Source: Ilumatobacteraceae bacterium (GTDB lineage Bacteria > Actinomycetota > Acidimicrobiia > Acidimicrobiales > Ilumatobacteraceae). From it: a stretch of DNA of 6,157 nucleotides. The translations under genes were made by a program, and so were the position numbers. The stretch lies in NCBI GenBank assembly GCA_025456105.1, contig JALOLG010000103.1:1-6157 (forward strand), read 5' to 3'. The notes below the pieces were generated by a model. It saw nothing but the letters and a program-made list of their open reading frames with translations, was not told where the DNA came from and did no database searches. Below, in pieces: positions 1 through 6,145 of the stretch (position 1 is the stretch's first letter; every line of letters starts with the position of its first letter).

Positions 1-18
1 CACCTGGTCGCGCGTCAT
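1..18 (-). CDS. Start of an unidentified gene, truncated by the window edge
   Basis: Only the first six codons are visible, reading MTRDQV from an ATG at 18-16. The start is supported by a perfect AGGAGG Shine-Dalgarno 7 nt upstream and by an ATGA overlap: the TGA at 17-15 closes the repeat-encoded reading frame before it. This is the usual layout of a translationally coupled downstream gene. Nothing can be said about its function. If the tandem array was not always there, this gene was presumably coupled directly to the 164-634 gene, whose own end has the same AGGAGG-spacer-ATGA layout. Confidence 0.5.
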
Positions 19-167
19 CGCCGGCCCTCCTCACGGCGGCGACTCATCGCCGGCCCCTCCTCACGGCGGCGACTCATCGCCGGCCCCTCCTCACGGCGGC
101 GACTCATCGCCGGCCCCTCCTCACGGCGGCGATTCATCGCCGGCCCCTCCTCACGGCGGCGACTCAT
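15..167 (-). CDS. Possible 50-aa repeat peptide (five MSRRREEGPA-type units)
   Basis: Starting at the ATG at 167-165, which overlaps the stop of the preceding gene as ATGA, the array is open for 50 codons. It reads five decapeptides: MSRRREEGPA, MNRRREEGPA, two more MSRRREEGPA, and MSRRREEGRR before TGA at 17-15. Each unit starts with Met and has its own AGGAGG, so translation could begin at any of five in-frame sites. The peptide would be highly charged, with an RRREE core and no hydrophobic stretch, so neither secreted nor membrane-bound. It could equally be an untranslated by-product of repeat expansion, or serve only to carry ribosomes to the next gene. Identical copies give no evidence of selection on the peptide. 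Confidence 0.35.
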   Translation of the reverse strand: MSRRREEGPAMNRRREEGPAMSRRREEGPAMSRRREEGPAMSRRREEGRR

Positions 168-183
168 CGCCGGCCCTCCTCCC
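15..183 (-). repeat. Tandem array of 29-30 bp units, each with a Shine-Dalgarno and ATGA
   Basis: Units lie at 15-43 (29 bp), 44-73, 74-103, 104-133 and 134-163 (30 bp each), followed by a partial, diverged unit at 164-183 that is the 3' end of the upstream gene. Copies are nearly identical: unit 104-133 ends gat where the others end gac, and 15-43 lacks one C. On the minus strand each unit contains AGGAGG, a 7-8 nt GC-rich spacer, and ATGA. The array therefore seems to be an amplified gene-junction segment, since the same signals occur at the end of the upstream gene and the start of the downstream one. There are no unique spacers, so it is not CRISPR. Copy number probably varies between strains, but that is inference. 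Confidence 0.95.
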
Positions 184-634
184 GGCGCCGGTGCCGCACC
201 GTCGCCGCCTTCCACGCGCCCCAGCCGACACCCGGCTCGACCAGTGCGGGATCGACGTCGCCCCACGAGGCGGGTGCCAACCCGTACACGTCGTCGGGGA
301 AGGAGCGACGGGCGAACTCGTCACGCTCGACCGTCGCCACCCCGTGGCGGCGCAGGACGTCGGTGGGCGCCGCCACCGACGAGCGCAGCACCTGCAGCGG
401 GTTGGCACGCTGCTCGTCGACATCGGTGCTGAGCAGCTGACGCAACCGATCGGTGACCACCGGCGCCACGGCGGCGGCCATGTCGACCGCATCAGCGCGC
501 AGCTGCGGGCTCACCGTGCCGTCGATCCGGGCCGCCGTCGCCGTCACGCAGCGCTCGAGCCACACGGGCACGGCGACGGCCAGGGCATCGGCGAGCTCCG
601 ACGGCGGGTCGTCCGGGTGCACCTCGCCGTTCAC
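164..634 (-). CDS. Hypothetical protein, 156 aa, family not recognised
   Basis: The protein is soluble, with no signal peptide or membrane segment. Its N-terminal half is Ala/Val-rich and probably helical (about residues 12-70). A better-defined C-terminal part (about 75-143) contains RANPLQVLRSSV, PTDVLRRHGV, RDEFARRSFPDDVYGLAP and GWGAWKA, which look like conserved blocks rather than random reading. The start is GTG at 634-632; a weak AGAAG lies 7 nt upstream. The last ten residues, RHRRREEGRR, resemble the decapeptide encoded by the adjacent array, showing that the array grew from this gene's end or from the junction beyond it. The TGA overlaps the next ATG. Downstream order suggests co-transcription with the truncated gene at 1-18. 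The gene diverges from the lipoprotein gene at 658. I do not recognise a function; a DNA- or protein-binding accessory role would be a guess. Confidence 0.75.
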   Translation of the reverse strand: MNGEVHPDDPPSELADALAVAVPVWLERCVTATAARIDGTVSPQLRADAVDMAAAVAPVVTDRLRQLLSTDVDEQRANPLQVLRSSVAAPTDVLRRHGVATVERDEFARRSFPDDVYGLAPASWGDVDPALVEPGVGWGAWKAATVRHRRREEGRR

Positions 635-655
635 GGACGTTCTTCTATCGTGAAC
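629..655. promoter_or_regulatory. Perfect inverted repeat GTTCACG-N13-CGTGAAC, candidate operator
   Basis: The arms are at 629-635 and 649-655, perfectly complementary over 7 bp, with centres 20 bp apart (two helical turns). The left arm covers the GTG start of the minus-strand gene and the right arm ends 2 bp before the ATG of the plus-strand gene. A dimeric regulator bound here would face both divergent genes. No regulator gene is in the window and I do not recognise the site. A 7-bp perfect arm pair in a 23-bp gap is unlikely by chance but not excluded, especially because the left arm is partly coding. Confidence 0.45.
646..651 (+). promoter_or_regulatory. Candidate -10 element (TATCGT) for a leaderless lipoprotein mRNA
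   Basis: TATCGT fits the actinobacterial TANNNT -10 pattern and lies 6 bp before the A of the ATG at 658. That spacing would place transcription initiation at the start codon, giving a leaderless message. This agrees with the lack of any Shine-Dalgarno upstream of 658. No convincing -35 hexamer is seen 16-18 bp further upstream. The element lies between and partly within the inverted-repeat arms, so a bound repressor would block it. Confidence 0.35.
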
Positions 656-657
656 CG

Positions 658-1935
658 ATGGCCATGAGGCGGACGAAGCGCACGATCTGGGCCGTCACCG
701 CTGCGGCGCTCGTGGTCGCCGCGTGCTCCGACGACGCCGAGGAGCCGGCCGCCTCACCCGAGACCGTCGCGCCCACCACGACGGTGGTGACCACGACCAC
801 CGACGGCCAGCTCCACGTCGGCGTGCTGCTGCCCACGAGCGGCACCGCGGGCAGCCTCCTCGGCGACGGCATGGTCACCGAGGTCCGACAGGCGCGCAGC
901 GCCATCAACGCTGCAGGTGGGGTGCTCGGCCGCCCGCTCCGGCTCACCGAAGCCGACGAGGGCGAGTCGGTCTCGTCGGCGCAGGCCGCACTCGACACCC
1001 TGCTCGAGGCAGGCGTCGATGCCGTGATCGGCCCCGGCTCGTCGCTCGCCGCACTCGGCATCCTCGAGTCGATCCGCTCCGCCGGTGTGGTGGCCTGCTC
1101 GCCCACGGCCAGCACGCTCGCCGTCGACACCTTCCCCGACGAGGGGCGGTTCGTGCGGACGATCCCGAGCGACTCGCTGGCGATGGCGGCGCTCGCCCAG
1201 ACGGCCGAGGGCACCGGCGCCCGCACCGTCGCCGTCGCCTACCTCGACGACCGCTACGGCCGCGGGCTCCGCGACGCCACCGTGAGCGCGCTCGCGAACC
1301 GTCCCATCCAGCTGATCGAGCAGGTGGGGTTCCGTGGCGACGACACGTCGCTGCTCGACGAAGCGGTGACCCTCCTCGGCAGCGACCCGGCCGTCGTGCT
1401 CGTGCTCGCCGACGCCGTCGGCGCCGCCCAGATGCTCGCCGCGCTCGCCGAGACCGAGCAGGCCACCACCAACGCCACCGCTGCGCCGATCGTCGTCAAC
1501 GAGACCCTGCGCGACCCGAGTGTGCAGACCGTGCTGGCGGCGCTGCCGTCGCGCTTCCGCGATCGCATCACGGGCGTCGGCCCCCTCCCGGCACCCGAGC
1601 CCGCCGACGGCGAGCCGACGCCGGCGCCGTTCGCTGCGATGGCGGGCGACTGCCTCAACCTCATCGCGCTCGCCGCGGTCCAGGCGGGCACCGACGACCC
1701 GCTCCTGCTCGCGCCCGAGGTGTCGCAGGTGAGCGTGAACGGTCTCGTGTGCCGCACCTTCGAGACCTGCAACGATCGGATCGGCGAGGGCCTGCAGGTC
1801 GACTACGCCGGCCAATCGGGCAACACCGACATCTCGGCATCGACCGGCGATCCGATCACGGCCCGCTTCGAGCGCTTCGGGATCGGCGACGACGGTGCGA
1901 GCGTGTCGCTCGGCTCGTTCACCGTGTCGCGCTGA
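658..1935 (+). CDS. ABC transporter substrate-binding lipoprotein, Leu/Ile/Val (LivJ) type
   Basis: This 425-aa protein is a type 1 periplasmic-binding-protein fold of the branched-chain amino acid receptor family. Residues 1-22 form a lipoprotein signal peptide with basic n-region and lipobox VAAC, Cys23 being the lipidation site. A Thr/Pro/Glu-rich linker follows (about 24-50). Family blocks are HVGVLLPTSG near 53, INAAGGVLGRPLRL (83-96), VIGPGSSLAALGILESIRSAGVV (123-145, the ligand-binding part of lobe 1), TVAVAYLDDRYGRG (190-203) and VDYAGQSGNTDISASTGDP near the end (381-399). Cys365 and Cys371 may form a disulfide. The N-terminus is ATG at 658; Met3 is an alternative. No permease or ATPase genes accompany it, so it is an orphan receptor that either uses a remote transporter or senses a ligand. 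The ligand, an amino acid, amide or other small molecule, cannot be told from sequence. Confidence 0.9.
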   Translation: MAMRRTKRTIWAVTAAALVVAACSDDAEEPAASPETVAPTTTVVTTTTDGQLHVGVLLPTSGTAGSLLGDGMVTEVRQARSAINAAGGVLGRPLRLTEADEGESVSSAQAALDTLLEAGVDAVIGPGSSLAALGILESIRSAGVVACSPTASTLAVDTFPDEGRFVRTIPSDSLAMAALAQTAEGTGARTVAVAYLDDRYGRGLRDATVSALANRPIQLIEQVGFRGDDTSLLDEAVTLLGSDPAVVLVLADAVGAAQMLAALAETEQATTNATAAPIVVNETLRDPSVQTVLAALPSRFRDRITGVGPLPAPEPADGEPTPAPFAAMAGDCLNLIALAAVQAGTDDPLLLAPEVSQVSVNGLVCRTFETCNDRIGEGLQVDYAGQSGNTDISASTGDPITARFERFGIGDDGASVSLGSFTVSR

Positions 1936-1956
1936 GCCCGCGCCGGATCGTGCCGG

Positions 1957-2610
1957 TCAGAGCACGTCGTCGAGCGGCGCCAGGTACCCCACGTAGAAGC
2001 GGCCGAACTCGCCGTACAGGGCCGAGCCCTTGTCGAAGCGCATCGTGTAGACGACCTCCTTCACCACGTCGAGGCTCGCTGCGAACAGCGTGACCCCCCA
2101 CTCGAAGTCGTCGAGCCCGGTGGAGCCGGTGACGAGCTGGGCGACCCGACCGGCGAACTTGCGGCCGCTCGCTCCGTGCTCGTGCATCATCGCGTTGCGC
2201 TCGTCGTAGGGCGTCGCGAACCAGTTCGCGTGCGCCTCGCGCCGCTTGCTCATCGGATAGAAGCAGAAGGCCTCGAGGCCGGGCGGCGGGATCTGCGGGT
2301 GCAGGCGAGCCTGCAGCATCTCCGCGGGCATGCCCTTCGCGTACTCGCTCACCTCGGTGATGCTCACGTAGCTGTCGATCACGCGGAGCCCGGCCTGCTG
2401 CACTCCCGACTGGAGCGACCGCAGCGTGCGCAGGTCGGCGCACAGCGCCATGAGCGCGACATCGCCCTTGTGGCCGAGCATCGCGGCGGTGATCACCTGG
2501 CAGTCGGCGGCCTCGGCGGCCTTCACCGCGGCGACGACGGCCTCACGGTCGAGCGACGGGGTGGGCGAGCAGAACAGGTGGAGCACGCACAGGCCGGCTT
2601 CCATTCGCAT
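1957..2610 (-). CDS. hemQ: Coproheme decarboxylase HemQ (ChdC), chlorite dismutase family
   Basis: HemQ converts iron-coproporphyrin III to haem b by two peroxide-dependent oxidative decarboxylations, the last step of the coproporphyrin-dependent pathway used by Actinomycetota and Bacillota. The 217-aa protein carries family hallmarks: SYVSITEVSEY (80-90), FCFYPMSKRREAHANWF (115-131) with Tyr118 and Lys122 at the places of the radical tyrosine and its lysine partner, and MHEHGASGRKFAG (142-154) with His145 as likely proximal haem ligand. Near the end are GLDDFEWGVTLFA (165-177) and VYTMRFDKGSALYGEFGRFYVG (187-208). His104 may be the distal histidine described for actinobacterial enzymes, but the alignment there is uncertain. 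It lacks the distal arginine context of true chlorite dismutases as far as can be judged by eye. ATG at 2610 lies 9 bp after the fdhD stop; Met3 is an alternative, and neither has a clear Shine-Dalgarno. No other haem genes are nearby. Confidence 0.93.
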   Translation of the reverse strand: MRMEAGLCVLHLFCSPTPSLDREAVVAAVKAAEAADCQVITAAMLGHKGDVALMALCADLRTLRSLQSGVQQAGLRVIDSYVSITEVSEYAKGMPAEMLQARLHPQIPPPGLEAFCFYPMSKRREAHANWFATPYDERNAMMHEHGASGRKFAGRVAQLVTGSTGLDDFEWGVTLFAASLDVVKEVVYTMRFDKGSALYGEFGRFYVGYLAPLDDVL

Positions 2611-2619
2611 GGGAGCAGG

Positions 2620-3432
2620 CTACTGACCGGTCGTCGCGAGCCGCTCGGGGGCGTACACGTTCATGCGCCCGTCGCGGACGAAGCCCACCAGCGCCATCCC
2701 CGCACGGCGGGCGGCCCGAACGGCGAGGGCCGTCGGCGCGCTCACCGCCACCACGGTGCCGAACCCCGCCGCCCACGCCTTCTGGACCATCTCCACGCTC
2801 GCCCGCCCGCTGACGAACAACCCGAGGCCGGTGGCCGGCAGGCGACCCTCGAGCAGCAGCGCGCCCACCACCTTGTCGACCGCGTTGTGGCGGCCCACGT
2901 CCTCGCGGCTCAGCAGCACCGAGCCGTCGGGCGCGAACGCGGCGGCGGCGTGCACCGCCCCGGTGCTGGCGAACAGCCCCTGGCCGCCCAGGACGGCGGC
3001 GGGCACGTCGGCCAGCACCTCGAGGTCGATCGGCGGCGACGGCGGGAGCGGACCGATCCGCTCGACGAGCTCGTCGATCTGGTCGCTCCCGCACCAGCCG
3101 CAGCTCGACGACGTCTGGGCCAACCGCGCCGTGGGCGGCGGTGCGACCCCGCCCGTCTCGACCGTCACGACGTTGAACCGCGTGTCGACGGCCGACCCGG
3201 TGGCGCAGTAGCGGACGCCCGTGACCGGTGTGCCCGCCAGCAGCCCCTCGGTGTGGCACCAGCCGACGGCCAGCTCGAAGTCGTGACCCGGCGTGCGCAT
3301 GGTGCTCGTGACCGCCACACCGTCGAGGTGGATGCTGAGCGGCTCCTCGACGACGAGCTCGTCGGGCTCGCGGCGCACGCCCTCGGGCGACACCCGCGTG
3401 ACGATCAGTCGCTCGCTGCGCTTGCGGCTCAC
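2620..3432 (-). CDS. fdhD: Formate dehydrogenase accessory sulfurtransferase FdhD
   Basis: FdhD takes sulfur from a cysteine desulfurase and transfers it to the bis-MGD molybdenum cofactor, giving the sulfido ligand needed by formate dehydrogenase. The 270-aa length is typical. The mobile cysteine loop SSCGWCG puts the CxxC pair at Cys111 and Cys114. Other family blocks are EEPLSIHLDG (29-38), RTPGHDFELAVGWCHTEGLL (46-65), the cofactor-binding SREDVGRHNAVDKVVG (175-190), SGRASVEMVQKAW (208-220) and AVSAPTALAVRAARRAGMALVGFVR (229-253). The start is GTG at 3432-3430, sharing GTGA with the ATP-grasp stop, so translation is probably coupled. No formate dehydrogenase or molybdopterin gene is in the window, so the client enzyme must be elsewhere; unlinked fdhD is common. 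Confidence 0.96.
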   Translation of the reverse strand: MSRKRSERLIVTRVSPEGVRREPDELVVEEPLSIHLDGVAVTSTMRTPGHDFELAVGWCHTEGLLAGTPVTGVRYCATGSAVDTRFNVVTVETGGVAPPPTARLAQTSSSCGWCGSDQIDELVERIGPLPPSPPIDLEVLADVPAAVLGGQGLFASTGAVHAAAAFAPDGSVLLSREDVGRHNAVDKVVGALLLEGRLPATGLGLFVSGRASVEMVQKAWAAGFGTVVAVSAPTALAVRAARRAGMALVGFVRDGRMNVYAPERLATTGQ

Positions 3433-4292
3433 CCGGCCAGGCTACGGAAGGCTGCGGCTGCCCGAGCGGGCGCGCCCTCGTCGAGGTGGAGGAACAGCGA
3501 CGGCTCGGTGAGCTCGACCTCGAGCACGAGCGGCCCCTCGGGTCCGGGGACGAGGTCGACGCGCGCGTACGCGACCGGTCCGTGCAGGTCGGCGACCACC
3601 GCCAGCGCGGCGTCGGCGACGGCGCGCTCGGCCTCGGTGGGCGTGCGCGCCGAGATGTCCTCGCGTGCGTAGAGGCCGCCCTCCCACTCGATCGGCGAGC
3701 GCAGGATCGGTCCCTTCCGGAACGCGTGGCTGAAGCGGCCCCCCACGTGGACCAGCCCCGTCTCGCCACGATCGTCGATCTGCTCGACGTAGGGCTGCAC
3801 CATCGCGGTGGCGCCCGATGCGTGGAGCCGGCGCACGTGTGCGGCGGCGCCGGCCGGGTCGTCGACGAAGCGGGACGCTCCCTTCGATCCGGCGCCCACG
3901 GTGGGCTTGATCACGAGCCCACCGTCGAGGGGCCCCGGGTCGTCACCCGGAGCCACGAAGCGGGTCGGCACCGTCGGCACGCCGCTGGCGGCCAGGTCGG
4001 CCACGTAGCGCTTGTCGGTGTTCCACCGCACGACCGGCAGCGGGTTCCACAGCGCCGTCGCCGCGTCGATCTCCGCGAGCCGGCCGAGGAACTCGTCGAG
4101 CCGGCCGACGTAGTCCCACGTCGAGCGGACGACGGCCACGTCGACCCCGCCCCAGTCCACCCGCTCGTCGTCCCACGCCTCGACCCGAACCGTCGCACCG
4201 AGGCGCTCGAGCGCAGCGACGAGCAGCGGCAGGTCGGTGTCGAGGCCGCGAGCCTCGAGGGAGGTGAGCAGGGCGACGACGGGTTCGTGCAT
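3429..4292 (-). CDS. ATP-grasp domain enzyme, RimK/DcsG-like
   Basis: This 287-aa protein has the full ATP-grasp layout. A preATP-grasp Rossmann-like part holds VALLTSLEARGLDTD (6-20) and VRSTWDYVGRLDEF (55-68). The linker NPLPVVRWNTDKRYVADLAASGVPTVPT (83-110) is typical of the group containing the D-cycloserine ligase DcsG. The ATP-binding lysine is probably Lys129 in VIKPTVGAGSKG, followed by the hinge region MVQPYVEQI (164-172) and the substrate/phosphate part GGRFSHAFRKGPI (184-196). The metal-binding end is EVELTEPSLFLHLDEGA (258-274), where Glu258 or Glu260 should chelate Mg2+. Such enzymes activate a carboxylate as acylphosphate and couple it to an amine or thiol. The substrate is unknown; no cycloserine-pathway or ribosomal S6 partner gene is present, so DcsG function should not be assumed. 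ATG at 4292 has a GGAG about 11 nt upstream. It overlaps fdhD by 4 bp. Confidence 0.88.
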   Translation of the reverse strand: MHEPVVALLTSLEARGLDTDLPLLVAALERLGATVRVEAWDDERVDWGGVDVAVVRSTWDYVGRLDEFLGRLAEIDAATALWNPLPVVRWNTDKRYVADLAASGVPTVPTRFVAPGDDPGPLDGGLVIKPTVGAGSKGASRFVDDPAGAAAHVRRLHASGATAMVQPYVEQIDDRGETGLVHVGGRFSHAFRKGPILRSPIEWEGGLYAREDISARTPTEAERAVADAALAVVADLHGPVAYARVDLVPGPEGPLVLEVELTEPSLFLHLDEGAPARAAAAFRSLAG

Positions 4293-4312
4293 GGTGCGTC
4301 GAGCTCCGTACG

Positions 4313-4348
4313 CGGCACGGGCCTGGGCATGTGCCCAGGCCCGTGCCG
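4313..4348 (-). terminator. Strong hairpin after groEL, without a U-tract
   Basis: Arms 4313-4328 and 4333-4348 are perfectly complementary over 16 bp (about three quarters G/C) with a 4-nt loop; the DNA dyad extends to 17 bp. It begins 19 nt after the groEL stop, the expected place for its terminator. On the minus strand the bases after it (GCGTACGG...) contain no U-run, which matches the U-less 'I-shaped' hairpins described in actinobacteria. It ends 20 nt before the ATP-grasp ATG, so it could also act as a leader hairpin limiting read-through into that operon. It is symmetrical and could slow polymerase in either direction. Confidence 0.8.
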
Positions 4349-4367
4349 GCGTGAGGGAACGAGCGGA

Positions 4368-6040
<1,673 letters not shown>

Positions 6041-6044
<4 letters not shown>

Positions 6045-6067
6045 CACTCTACAACCCAGAGTGCTAA
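6041..6067. promoter_or_regulatory. CIRCE operator (CTAGCACTC-N9-GAGTGCTAA), HrcA site
   Basis: The site matches the CIRCE consensus at 17 of 18 arm positions, differing only in the first base (C for T), with the standard 9-nt spacer at 6050-6058. CIRCE is bound by the repressor HrcA, which releases it on heat shock; GroEL itself assists HrcA folding, forming a feedback loop. Its presence 54 bp upstream of the groEL ATG shows that this chaperonin is HrcA-regulated. No hrcA gene is in the window. Confidence 0.96.
6046..6051 (-). promoter_or_regulatory. Possible groEL -10 element (TAGAGT) inside CIRCE
   Basis: On the minus strand TAGAGT fits TANNNT and lies within the upstream CIRCE. It would place the transcription start near 6039, inside the second CIRCE, and give a leader of about 50 nt. 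No good -35 is visible at 17 bp, where the sequence is G-rich. The call rests on one hexamer and on the usual overlap of CIRCE with groE promoters. Confidence 0.3.
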
Positions 6068-6094
6068 CCCCGCCACCCCACCACCCCTCCCCCC
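6068..6094 (-). promoter_or_regulatory. G-quadruplex motif upstream of groEL
   Basis: The plus strand is a C-rich tract. On the minus (groEL coding) strand it reads G6-A-G4-TGGT-G4-TGGC-G4, so there are four runs of at least four G with loops of 1, 4 and 4 nt. This meets the classic intramolecular G-quadruplex pattern. It abuts the upstream CIRCE and occupies the place where a -35 element would be expected. Whether it folds in the cell is unknown; it may simply be low-complexity sequence. Confidence 0.6.
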
Positions 6095-6145
6095 GTTCTG
6101 GTCCCAGGAAGTAGCGCTGAGCGCTACCACGTGCTGCCAGAACGG
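6093..6145. other. 53-bp concentric dyad: two perfect inverted repeats sharing one centre
   Basis: The outer arms CCGTTCTGG (6093-6101) and CCAGAACGG (6137-6145) are perfectly complementary over 9 bp. The inner arms GTAGCGCT (6111-6118) and AGCGCTAC (6120-6127) are complementary over 8 bp around base 6119. Both pairs have the same centre, and the two intervening segments are each 9 nt. As RNA this would be a 9-bp stem, a symmetric internal loop and a 7-bp stem with a UGA loop. Neither side has a U-run, so it is not a standard terminator. It may be a two-site operator or the end of a transcript from a gene beyond 6157. Bases 6146-6157 show no recognisable feature. Confidence 0.6.

Noticed and set aside
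15..183. CRISPR array
   Set aside because: The units are contiguous with no unique spacers, and they contain translation signals rather than a CRISPR-type repeat.
1936..1956. Bidirectional terminator between the convergent lipoprotein and hemQ genes
   Set aside because: Only a 4-bp CCGG/CCGG pair and a broken CTGA/TCAG pair can be formed, with no U-run. That is too weak to annotate.
723..2093. A 456-codon plus-strand frame overlapping the lipoprotein gene in another frame
   Set aside because: It is extremely arginine-rich, lacks any family signature and runs past the lipoprotein stop into antisense hemQ.
1957..2610. True chlorite dismutase (chlorite-detoxifying enzyme)
   Set aside because: The YPMSK block with Tyr and Lys at the decarboxylase positions and the overall sequence fit HemQ, and there are no perchlorate-reduction genes nearby.
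2176..3672. A 498-codon plus-strand open frame across hemQ, fdhD and part of the ATP-grasp gene
   Set aside because: It crosses three well-recognised opposite-strand genes, and its Arg/His/Ala-rich composition is typical of a GC-rich shadow frame.
3429..4292. D-cycloserine ligase (dcsG)
   Set aside because: There is family-level similarity only; none of the other cycloserine biosynthesis genes is present, and many actinobacterial ATP-grasp proteins of unknown role share these blocks.
6093..6145. Standard intrinsic terminator
   Set aside because: Neither strand has a U-run after the stem; the minus strand continues into a G-run instead.
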